Part shown: positions 1 to 10,960 of the stretch, piece after piece
Position numbering within the stretch: the stretch's first letter is position 1
How the letters are laid out: every line of letters starts with the position of its first letter
Source: Alitta virens
Lineage: Eukaryota; Annelida; Polychaeta; Phyllodocida; Nereididae
Direction of reading: 5' to 3'
Length of the DNA stretch: 64,000 bases
Assembly (NCBI GenBank): GCA_932294295.1
Contig: OW028581.1
Coordinates: 15,090,662-15,154,661, forward strand
Translations under genes and position numbers: made by a program
The notes under the pieces: generated by a model
What the model saw: the letters and a program-made list of their open reading frames with translations, nothing else
Databases searched by the model: none
Told to the model about the DNA's origin: nothing

Positions 1-1971
1 AACATTTCTGGGCCAGATAGCAGCATCCTTGCAGAGCTCCCTTCGCTGCTACATGGGCTTGTGGGATGCTAGCACCGTTCACGAAATGGCCAGTGGTCAC
101 TGCAATGGTCATTTCCCATTGGATTATGATAAGGCAAAGAGTGGATGAAATGCTATGGCAGCCCCACAGAATCTACATTCCATTGCCCCCTCCGTCTAAC
201 AATTACACTAATCTTAATGGGAAATAGCTGTGATGTTCCTGCCTTTGGCAACCAAAATGTATCGAGGATACATAAGATCTTAAACTAAACCACATTTAAT
301 TTTATTGCATCGAAGTCAATCCTCATATATCAGTCCTGGGAAACTACTTGGATAACTGTTCTCTAAACTTCAATGCACGTGTGCTGCAAATACTGTGAAT
401 AAATTATATCAAAACTACAATAAAAGGCACAAGAACTTGCTTTGTATGAAGCAATTTCGATAAGAAAAGCTTCAACATAATAGAGAATGCTTGGTCATAG
501 AGGCAGAGCAGTGGCCAGCACAGGAGGTCAATTTGAGTCCCCTGGGAAGAGGGTTCAACCAGGCTGGCCCTAAATGCAGCGAGAGGCGAAACATGCCCCA
601 CTAATATCTGTCTCTAGTCACCTATTTACATGTCTCTGTTGTTATTTGGGTCTCTGGTGGCACACATTTTCTGTGAAGGAAGGAAGTTGAAGCACCCTGT
701 AGTCTGTACTTCTTCGACAGCTAAAACATGGAACAGAGAGGTAGCTCAAAGCTTCCATTCCAAACTTCCAAGACTAAACTACTGCAAAATCACCAATGTT
801 CTTGGATTGTTTTGAATAAAATTAACTCTGACTTCATTACCTACTGACGACAACTAGTCATGACACAGGATGACATCTTTCGAAGGAAATGCGACTTTCT
901 CTGAATTCCTTGACGAGATGTCTCGGACGCTTATTTGGAAGGCAAAAAAGGCGCCGAAGGAATGTTTTGAAAGGAATTGCAAGACACCACAAATGGAACG
1001 TCTGTAGCAATTCCCTGTACAATTTGTAAAGAAGGCTAAACTGAGCTCTCTGCAAAGCCAGCTATGTTTGGCTCCCTCCTATATTTAACTTGGATGGCCT
1101 TAATGGCAACTCTTAGACAGCCCAAATGTCTGGATCTCTGCTTGGCCTGCATTACTAAGTGTTAAGCCAGCATTACCTAGGGTGTCCCAAATGCAAATGC
1201 TGGTGGGGTGGGGGCATCCAATCAAACCGAAGAACAGCATCCCTTTTAGAAGAGAAATACTATGCCAAAATGACTTCATTGCCTTCCTACTACATTAGCT
1301 GCTACACGCTGCTTCAAAAACAATTGATTCCATCATCTAAGACTACCCCATTGTTCTAGCTGCAGTATTGTAATACAGCGTATTCTAAAAACCCCCACAA
1401 CAAACCATCATTCTAACATCATCATCATATGGGTCATTTTTCCATTACATGTCACCCAAATGTAATATCACATCCAATAGACTTGATTGGCTCCACTCAG
1501 TCACTACGGGGCCTCAAGAAGACCATTAAGTTCACTGCAGATCTAATATTGTTGTTTATCATATCCCAACAGGGCCTCTGAGGTCATCCTGGGTTGGCCC
1601 CACCCCGAGCCCCTGTGGCCTTCTCTGAGAGGTCATGGAGGAGGGTTGGGGTCGTTCTTAGCAGTGTGGTGAAGATATACCACGAGAATTGCTGCTGCTC
1701 TTTATGGCCAGCTGCATAGCTTCTGTATGAGCTCAATTTGGATATGGTTGACCAGTTTTGATGTGTTAGGGTGCAGGCTTGAATCATGCTCATATGTTCA
1801 AGAAAGAAGCTTCTCTTGCATAAGACATGTGCTCACTACACTCCTAAGTAATCACACTAACTCTGTAACATTTCATACAACAATATCAGCAGACTACTCT
1901 TCTCCAGAACCTCTTAAATAAGGCACCTTTGGTAATAGCTGAAACGTAGCAGCATGAGTAGAACCAGCAGT

Positions 1972-2006
<35 letters not shown>

Positions 2007-2639
2007 AGGATGTTGCAATGGTCCGAGAGAAGGCATAGCAACTGAAGCAATGTGATGGATGGCACCTCAGACAGTCCAGTGAAATCTCTCCTCTGCTCTG
2101 TTTTCTCTCACTCCAATGACTCCCAGCACTAACCCTGTTTTCCACATACGCTCTCAATATAATAAACTGGCTGACCCACACAGCATCTCTCCCCTCCACT
2201 GCCTCTTGCTGCTGCACATCCCACGCATCCTCTTAGTGTGCTCTAAGTGTGCTGTCAAAGGCCCACTGTGATCTAGGGCTTTACAATTATACCATTCGGA
2301 GAGGCTACTTCTGGTCACATTTGGGCCAAAAGCTGCTTCAAGTTCCAAGGTAATTCTCAAATGGCTTCGGGTTATGAATTCTTTAACCAAGGTTGTTTCT
2401 ATGATATTTTCAGGTCGTTTTCTCGCCTTTGCACTTTATTTCTTTCTTCGTTTCTTTCTTCGTTATCCGCATTAACGGATTGCTTTACTGGAAGCTCAAA
2501 AATGACAGTAAAGGAGCTGTTCTCACAGCATCAAAGAAGCCAATGGCATTCCTATTGCCATCATAAGCAATTACTGCTCAGGCTTCAAGTGGTGTATCCG
2601 GATAAGACGGTGCAAAATCATCTTGATATCAGCTGATTA
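1..2639. other. Presumed ONECUT intron (or distal 3' region), no gene recognised
   Basis: Moderately complex, non-repetitive DNA without a recognisable coding region on either strand. The open frames present are short and have no family resemblance; one encodes an alanine run from the CAG repeat at 1974-2005. Slightly less AT-rich than the 15-31 kb part of the window. It could belong to the ONECUT intron or, if the homeodomain exon lies just outside, to nearby flanking sequence. Confidence 0.4.
1974..2005 (+). repeat. (CAG)n microsatellite
   Basis: About ten uninterrupted CAG units. On the ONECUT transcript strand this would be CUG. Confidence 0.95.
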
Positions 2640-2840
2640 CGGCTAGTGTCAGCAATCAGCCACATCCTCCTCTCGAGCAAGGTGATTTACGGCGCGACAA
2701 ATCCTTGAGCCCTGGGAGCAACCACAATATCGTTTAGGGAGGTGCAAATTAACCTGGTTTCGTTTCTAATGAGTTAAGCAATTAGCTGTCATGGGAGAGG
2801 GCCGTTAATACATGTGCACCAGCATCAAGCAGCACTAGAA
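2640..2840. promoter_or_regulatory. Candidate non-coding regulatory block 1
   Basis: A compact, complex, non-repetitive block with CpGs and closely spaced homeodomain-type cores: CAAATTAACC (about 2745), CTAATGAG (2766) and CAATTAG (2779). No coding frame. Resemblance to an intronic enhancer is inference from composition and site clustering only. Confidence 0.3.
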
Positions 2841-3690
2841 GCACAGGCTGAGTGGCCAGGAGGCATGAAGCTCTGATGGCAAGGGCCTAATTTATGGGTC
2901 CTTGTGGATGGCATGTGAGCCTAGTAAAGGCAAGAGAGTACACTTTATCATCGATGGCTAATAGCTCAGGCTTGTTGTTTTGGCCTTGGGACAGGTCCAG
3001 CAAAGACCACTCCCCCTTACCCCCTAGTACCCCTGCAGACTCTGCAGTCAGAGCTTTGCAGAAGTACAACTGCAGGACAGCACAGAGAAGAGGAAAGGCT
3101 CCAGGCAACATCCTTGCATCACTCCCTCTCTTCAAGGGACTCGTTTTTATGTCAGCGATAAGTCATTATCCCCTCTCAGGCCTAGTCATTCCCTGTGTAC
3201 TGGAATTATTGTAACCTTCAGCAGGCTCAGCTTCATGCTGCTGCTGCTGCTGCTTCACACTGATTGAGTTTTATTCATGAACTTACTGAATACATGAATT
3301 GCATTTAGTTTCCCCACGGATGGTGGCCAATCACTTGTCAAGGCATGTAGAGCATAAAACAACGAGAAATGGTTGCTGTAGCAAAAGATCATTCACCTCT
3401 AAAAGGAGGAAAAAAAATTAGGCTTCCTCTCAACAATTTAGACCCAGCACTCTTTGTCTTGAAATCGATGATATCAAGAGATACGAGGACACAGTCTTGA
3501 CATTTTTCACATTGGTAGATATACTGATATTAAGTGACACCAAGATGCACTTTTGACGCTTTTCTGGACTCTTCTGTCACATAACAGCGGATGACAAAAC
3601 TAATCTGGATATCACTTTCTTTCAACATCAAAACTGTCCGCCGTATCCACACTGATTTATCGCTCAAACTTTTTTTCCTTGTGAGACAAG

Positions 3691-3724
3691 CAGCAGCAGC
3701 AGCAGCAGAAGCAGCAGCAGCAGC
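3691..3724 (+). repeat. (CAG)n microsatellite, one interruption
   Basis: About eleven CAG units with one GAAG interruption; produces a spurious alanine-rich frame on the minus strand. Confidence 0.9.
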
Positions 3725-5758
3725 ACCTAGGCAGCGAGCCAGGGCAGAGCATCTCAAGTAGGATGACATCAGCTGGAAGGTGACTTTATGCAACCTGAGG
3801 CAAGAGATGTGGCCAGCGTGGCTGGTAACAGATGGCTCCAGTCAAGCATCAGTTTCTGCAGGATGCTGGGGCTGCTGTCACCTGCAATATCTGCCAAACA
3901 CCTTGATCATGTTGGAGCATTAGCTGAGTAACTCAGAAAAGAGTTGACTCAAACTTGGCTAGCTCCAAATTTGCATTGGAGAAGCTGGGGGACATTTAAC
4001 TCTCTTTTAGAGGCTGAATCAGGTTGCCTGGCATGGCATGATGCTCCCTTTTGTGATGTGATCTGTAATCCAACAACACAAACATTATATTGGTTGTCTA
4101 CATGCAACCAGGTTTAAAGAGTCAGAAAAATGCATCCCCATGAGCATTCTTTTCTGGATCTTTCTTCAGCATTATTGTACCTGCTTCTAATTGCACAAAA
4201 ACCAGCCTGATCTTGGTTGAAGAACAAGCTTTGAGAATCTGGCCTTCTTTGCGATAATTTGGCACTAGATCATGGAGTATTCCGGATGAAGCTGTGGCAG
4301 ATTTAAACAGTTCTGCAGCAGCAGCAGCCCCTCGTCATCTTCATCCCCCCCCCCCCTGCATCACCGGAGCCATCTCAGGGTTGACATCCATACACACGGT
4401 GACACCACTCTCATCGTAAAATTGCTTCATTAACCAACTCAGTTAAATAGCGGCCAAAGGAGATGGCTTTTTATCTAAGCCATCAAAGCGTTAACATTCC
4501 CTTTGAACAGGCCATCGTAAAAGTCTCCAGTGCGTACATGACATCATGTTACGTAACGTGACATAAAGTGCTTGGAGATGGGAAGCGCTCTTAGCCTTAA
4601 TTGCTGCAGCAACCAAGTAATTGGCAAACATTTGATACATATTTGATGTAACCACAGCTTCATCTGAGGCAAAAGCTGCTGTCAGAAGGCATGGATGGAG
4701 AGGTTTCAAAGCTAACTGCAAGGTGTAAATATGAGGATCTGGTTAAGCCTTAAGGCTGGATTCATGGGTTGATCTCATCTTTAAAATGTTTAACGATGAA
4801 TGTTTTTTTGTTCTGCTTATTCCAATAGGTTCATTGCAGAAACCACAGATGAAAGGATGACTTCAGATCTGAAGCAGAACAGCATCACTAACATCACAGT
4901 GAGTCACAGTTTCACTGACACTAAGCAATGAATCCAAGAACTTAGATCCTTCTGCATCTTTCTCTTGTCGTTCTGTTCCAATTTGACGATTGCTACACTA
5001 CTCACAGAAACTACAGATCTTTAGACATGTTCCAAAGATCCGGGGTGACATTAAAACACCCCCTCTAACCACCTATCTCCCCCAGAATTCCTCAGTGGTG
5101 AGGCAGCCCTAGGCTATGGAGCTTAGGGGCTCCTTCTCGAGCTATTTCAAGTTTCTGGCCCATATTTGCATTCCTGCAGCGACTGTGGAGTGTTAGTCAG
5201 CAGGCGCTGGGACTAGCTTCTTGTAGCAGCAGCAACGTTATTGCAGTGGGTAACTTTCCTGAGACACCTCCTGCAGTGTCTAACGGAACAATAAGCCCTT
5301 TCAAACGACATAAAACCAATTGTATGGCAACTAACATACTTAAAGCAAGTGCAAAGTACAAGTTCTGTACGACAAACAAAAACAAGAGCCATAAGACAAA
5401 ACATAATGAATGATGCTGGTTGTATGGACAGCTGTGAAGTGTTAGAAAACTGCTAAGATGACCCAATAATGTCAGTCAGCAGCAGTAATTACATTGGGTA
5501 ATAAATGGGTATACAAGTTTGACTTGACTGTGCATCCAAGGAAATTTCTGTTGGCACTCTGTACACGAGAAAAGCAGCAGCTAAAAGCAAGCCTGAGCAG
5601 TGGTGGAAATGCTGGCGGACCAGACTTAAGTGAAGACTAGACCTTTTAGCTTTGCTGAAGAATGGGGGACAATGCCTGGACACGGAGTGATGCAAGGATG
5701 TTCTGTGGGTCCAAGTGATGCTAGTCATACGTGGGCAAGTGTCTGAAACACAATGCTC

Positions 5759-5830
5759 GCTGCTGCTGCTTGCTGCTTACTGCTGCTGCTGAGACATCCA
5801 GCGAGTTTAAACAATCCAGCAGCAGCAGCC
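5759..5830. repeat. Facing CTG and CAG runs (hairpin-capable)
   Basis: GCTGCTGCT-type runs at 5759-5791 are followed about 26 bp later by CAGCAGCAG at 5817-5830, an inverted arrangement able to fold into a stem of trinucleotide units. Confidence 0.7.
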
Positions 5831-6780
5831 AGAGGACAACATGTTTAGACAGGGTAAGGCTAGCAAACACTATGAACACACACGACAGTGTTGTGTGGAG
5901 CTGATGCTTTGCCAGTGTAGGGCAGCAGAGCAGCCTAGCAAATTGCCATTACATGTTTATATGTGGACATCAGCCTTGTTTGCCAGCAATCATTTATCAA
6001 ACACTGTGGAGCTTTTTGGGCCATGTTTAAGAAGCTGCAAGGAGGCTCATGGGGGAACTTGGTAAACAATCCAGCAGTACTTGGCAAATACCAAGAAATT
6101 ATGCCAACAAACGACCCCCTGAGATATGCAGCTGCAGCAGCAGTAGCAGCAGCAATGGCCAGATTTAGGCCAAGGCCTACGAGCTTTAAAGTGAAGGCAT
6201 CTGCAAGGTAATCTAAACAATCTAAGCGTCTAGAACACCTAAGACACAGTTAAAATACCACCACACCATAGCAACGAAAAGTCCAGCAAAGCTAAGTACA
6301 GTCAAAACAGCAGCTGAAACAACATAATAAGACTCCACACTGCATAGTCTACGATCCTGCACGACCAACATATCATAAACCATACATCTAATTCAGATAA
6401 TAGTGATCTATGACATGCAAATAATCCCACTCAGTCAGGACCTCTCCTTACCCTAGCTCTGAGGCTTTGTTAGACTGTACCAGTGCACAGATGTTATCAG
6501 CTTTGCCAAATATAGCTGACTTCAGCCTCTACAAGTAGAATAGACATCGTATTACATACGATACAACACCATTGTCAGTATATGTACTGTACTCAGTACC
6601 TAAGTGAATACTAAAGGGTGTAGTCATGTATGAGTCATAGTGTAGATCATTGCAGCACTCCTGAATATAGTATAACAGCAGTACAGTGAGTAAATATTTT
6701 AATTAGCCCACTTCCCTGCTGTGCAAACGGTGTCAAACAAGGCAAAACAATGTGTCACACACTTTAAGACACATTTCAGG

Positions 6781-7050
6781 ACGTCAGACACAAAACGGTT
6801 GGGACAATAGCGTTCCATTAGGGACGTTCTGTTAGTGTGACGTCATAGCATTGTTTATAGCGTCCTTTTTAGCTGCTCCCCCTACGGAGAGGCGTTTGAA
6901 AACCTGCCATGCGAAATGACAGCCATTAAAATTATCACAGCAGTTAGTTTATAATTAATACAGCAGTTAGCGCTCAGTTTCCATAGAGAAAATTGTCTCC
7001 CTCTAAGAGGCCCTATTAGTGCCATTAAAGGTGAGTGTTTTGGAGATAAG
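6781..7050. promoter_or_regulatory. Candidate regulatory block 2, with full CRE
   Basis: Complex single-copy block with a perfect CRE palindrome TGACGTCA at 6838-6845, another ACGTC nearby (6781), and AT-rich homeodomain-type cores (TTATAATTAA, CCATTAAAA) around 6920-6960. No coding frame. Function inferred only. Confidence 0.3.
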
Positions 7051-8165
7051 CACGCATGTGGTGTGCAAGTTTAAGTGACTGTGTTTTAAGGCACGTTAAA
7101 AGGTTTCCTCCACATGCTGCAGTTTCATATACATACAGTAGACGACTCTAGCTTTGGCTGAATGAACATATTCAGCTTCAGACAGTAATAAACACTGAGC
7201 TGGTGATGCATATGCGTTGCTTTTGCAGTTGTGGTATAAATGGTGGTGGTGGCCAATTATAGTAAGCAGTGGCAAAGGCATCATCATCAGAACAATGGTT
7301 GCTGGGATACAGCAGCAGGCAGCAGCAGCAACAGCAAGCTGATCTGGCAGGATGCTGAACTGGCACAATGCCCATTGCTACATCACTGCCTGGACCCAGG
7401 TAATGAAACATGTATCAAAGGATGCAAAGACACTGTCAAAGGTGTCATCACTGGCTCTGTTCTGTCTCCCCTTCTTTTTCCCTATTCTTTATATCCCTGA
7501 CTTATTACAGCAGTTTTTTTCACCATAGCACACCTCCATATCATCCACCAAGAACTTTGCAAGAAGTATGACCACTGAATGGAAGTAATGACACAATAGA
7601 ACACCTTTGTTCCTTGCCTCAGTTCTTTTCCACAGTTCTTTCACACATTACCATTCCGTATTTTACACACTATTTTACACGGACTCAAGTCTGAGATAAA
7701 CACCATATACGTAATCATGCCAATGCAAAAAGGTATCCAGGGGTGAGTAATAAGACGAGCATGTTAAGGCAAGTAGGATACTTGGCATTGACAAGTTCAG
7801 GTAGTTATGCAAAGATGAAGCAAACCGATTTCTGTGAATGACTTCTAAATTATCTAATAACCACAAAAATATCAAAGGCATACATACAATTAAATTGTTC
7901 ATGCAGGTAATCTATTAATATGACTTGCTCTCCACGTGCCAACCATATTATCAAACACCTTTGAATGTCTAAAATATGCATGGTGAATAGCAATAATGCT
8001 CAACACATTGCTAACATATAACACGAACAAGCACATCACATAGACCATGCTTGCACCTTAATTTTTGAGAGGTTTTATGTTGATAGATAGATAGATAAAT
8101 AATGGAAGCATACACATTGCTGTCATATCAACAATTTTGAAAGGTTAGAGAAGCCTTTTCGAGTA
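7051..8165. other. Intronic DNA, no gene
   Basis: A CAG-rich patch (about 7310-7335) and a purine/pyrimidine-mixed segment; nothing recognisable as a gene. A frame over 7240-7500 is opened by the CAG/CAT repeats and has no family features. Confidence 0.5.
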
Positions 8166-8169
8166 CATT

Positions 8170-8275
8170 ATATCTGAACCATATTACAAACACACAGGCA
8201 CCCAAAACTGGGAAAAAAAGAGCACATATCTGAACCATATTACAAACACAGGGGCACCCAAAACTGGGAAAAGAG
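8170..8275. repeat. 56-bp tandem duplication
   Basis: Two nearly identical head-to-tail copies starting at 8170 and 8226 (ATATCTGAACCATATTACAA...), followed by unrelated sequence. A local duplication, still well preserved and therefore probably recent. Confidence 0.9.
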
Positions 8276-8682
8276 TGCTGTGGCAAAGAGTTAATTCACA
8301 AGAGGGCAATACAAAGCCTAGTCAGATTACCACAAATATACATCAGCCGGAAACTAGCAAGTCACAAAGGCCAGATGGCACAGGTCTCAGGCCAGAAACT
8401 GACAAACTGGCCTCTGGACAATTAGGCAGCAAAACACAACCAAAAACCTGAGTCTGGTTGGTGCCTTTTGCTAGACGCTTGTGTGTAACGAACACTTACC
8501 ACACACAAAAAATTGCCCAAAAAAATGCCAAAATAATGGTAGAAAGGAGGCAGAAAATTACACCTTGTGTAGTAAGAGAAGCATTCAACATCTTCTAAGA
8601 GTTGAGACCTGTCCTTATTCACACAGACATGCACTAATTCAGAGAGGCAATTTCTAGCGAGGTCTAAGCAATGGCAAAAGGG

Positions 8683-8880
8683 GTACTGTGAACAGTATAA
8701 GTCAAATTAAACAATTGAATAAGTAGTACTGTGAACAGTATAAGTAAAATTAAACAAATTAATAAGTAGTACTGTGGACAGTATAAGTAATATCAAACAA
8801 TTGAATAAATAGTACTGTGAACAGTACAAGTAAAACTAAACAACTGAATAAGTAGTACTGTGAACAGTATAATTAGAAAT
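8683..8880. repeat. 43-bp minisatellite, five units
   Basis: Units begin at 8683, 8726, 8769, 8812 and 8855 with exactly 43-bp spacing; the last is partial. Each unit starts with a short palindrome, TACTGT-GA-ACAGTA, followed by AT-rich sequence. Units differ by a few substitutions but no indels. Confidence 0.93.
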
Positions 8881-10559
8881 ATACACCAGCAAAAGCACTG
8901 CACGAGAACATCCAAAACTATTAGCCAGTAGCAGACCAACAGTGTCATTTTTATCCAGTGACAGGAGGCAATTACACCTTAACCATGTTCTAAATTGGCT
9001 AGTTAGACATTGGCTTATGACACTGGCAGTGCCACTTCAATGTGGCAATGTGTGATTTACCACATTTTAACGCCTGCAAAAAAAGCACAGTTATGCATTA
9101 ATGAGCCAGATCTCGTCTTTTGACTGTGGCTCTTCCTGTTGTATCAAAAAAGTTATGCCAAATACACCAAAATGGTAACGTCAGGAAAATATTAAATGAT
9201 TGCAAATTAAGAATAAAGACATTTTGTAATTGTCAAGTGGACAGTGCTGTCCATTTCATCATTATAACTGGCTAGTGTGACACATATACACAGTCCACAC
9301 ACAACCCCCCCCCCCCTCCCACGTTTGGATATTAGGGCTCTAGAACTTGTTAAGGCTGGTTCTAGAACTTGTTAGCCGTGGTTCTAGAGCTGTCTGCCTG
9401 CAATCAGTGGTCAGTGCTGGGACAGCTAGCCTGATGGACAGCAGCATTGCCAATATTACTCCTAAGATTGGGGCTCAAGTGTGCACAGGAGTGGGCTCTA
9501 GTTGCATTTACCTCAGTCCCTGGCCAACATATGACTTGTCTAACCCACATATTACTGCATCATCCGCATATGCATGCTTAACATAGCCCTACAAATAGAG
9601 TGTAGTGTTTTTCCTCTACTCTCTTATGTACTACAGGGTGCAATAACTCACAAAATACGTTGTTCCTGATCCAATATATCTCAGCAAAAATGTGTTGCTA
9701 GAGTATCATTTCCATGTACAGTGTAGCAAACAGATGGAAACTAAATTTTTTTATCACATTGAACCTGATATAATTAAATGATCTAAATAACATCAAAGCA
9801 TGCATAAAATATATGAAAAATATTGCACTCATAAACTCAGAGAAATGCATAAAGTGACAAATAAGGTCATTCATACATAGAACATGAAGCTAAACATGAT
9901 TAGCAGCTTAATAAAATTTTGATTGATGTCTCAGTTGCACTTTTAATACTTTATCATACTCAACTAAGACCTCCATATTAAGAACACACAAAATTAAGAC
10001 CAGTTTCAAATTGTGACCCATCTGGGATTTTATATCTCTATCAAGACCACCTCACTATACAGGCAGCAAATTGCACCAAAAAATAGTCCTAATGGGAAGA
10101 TTATGTAAATTCTGACTGCCTCCTGACTATAGAGCTCTGACAGACAGCCAGAGAAGAGACTGCATTATGGTGCATAATACAGAGAGCTTCTCAGAGGGGA
10201 ACACTGTTTAACATGTGGCAGAGCAGGTCAGGTTCACTGGGAGTTCCCCTTTTGTCCACCTCATGGTGATGGGGGAAATCTGAGCGAAAAGTGACCAAAG
10301 CCCAAGTAAATTACATTGGTGGGTAGCCTTTTGAAGGGCAGTCATGCCATTAGACCTGACACCCTGCGCCACCATATTAGGCCAGGGGTTCACTCAGCAA
10401 TATTTTAATAACACCACGGAGTGCCTTCTTGATTTGCCTGTCAGAACAGGCTGCAATGTGAAAGAGGTTTTAACTGCGGGTCACTGACTAAAGTCACAGG
10501 CCATAAGCCCTCATGCCACTTGCTTTAAATAGCTCTCTTAGCAGTAAGAATGCAATCTA
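8881..10559. other. Intronic DNA, no gene
   Basis: Contains a C run (about 9306-9319), a short 20-bp repeated phrase TCTAGAACTTGTTA (9339-9375), and a decayed pogo-type phrase AAGACCACCTCACTAT near 10043. No recognisable coding sequence. Confidence 0.5.
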
Positions 10560-10960
10560 CAAAAGCACCTCCAAAAATTCAAGGGCTTCCGAGTTCAAAG
10601 ACGACAGCGAAACTTTTTTCCCCAAGAAGTTAAGTCTTCGCAGTCGTTTCGGTGTTATTCAAATAACACATTTTAGAAAACAATAATTCTTTCGTTTTGG
10701 TACCATATTCACATTTTTATTAATTAACTAATGGGAAAGCAGCCAACATAGATCAAACATGCAGCACACCCTCAGCGCAAATACACAAATTCCAGTCATC
10801 AGCGACTCATAGCAGACGTAATTAACAATCGATTGACATTTCCTGTTTCTACAAATTTTATTTCAAATAACTGCTTCAATTAAACACGAAAACTGACCAG
10901 AAATTCCCTCTGCTCACTGGAAAGACCTGATCGAATATGAATGGTAAGAAAAAAAGTTTA
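10560..10960. promoter_or_regulatory. Candidate regulatory block 3
   Basis: About 400 bp of complex, non-repetitive sequence with GTAATTAAC (10818-10826) and ATCGATTGAC (10828-10837), the latter containing an ATTGAC core of the kind bound by cut-homeodomain proteins, plus TTATTTCAAATAA- and CAATTAAAC-type motifs. Possible intronic enhancer with an autoregulatory site; inference only. Confidence 0.3.

Larger units (their letters stand above)
2841..6780. other. Intronic stretch with many CAG/CTG islands, no gene
   Basis: No recognisable gene. It holds CTG or CAG runs at about 3238-3252, 3691-3724, 4315-4328, 5221, 5473, 5759-5791, 5817-5830 and 6130-6152, plus a 12-base C run at 4345-4356. Open frames here are short and biased by those runs. 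Confidence 0.5.

Noticed and set aside
1894..2217. Protein with an alanine run on the minus strand
   Set aside because: The frame is opened by the CAG microsatellite; the rest of the peptide has no family resemblance and there is no splice context.
8683..8880. CRISPR-like array
   Set aside because: Whole 43-bp units repeat without unique spacers, in eukaryotic intronic DNA; it is a minisatellite.
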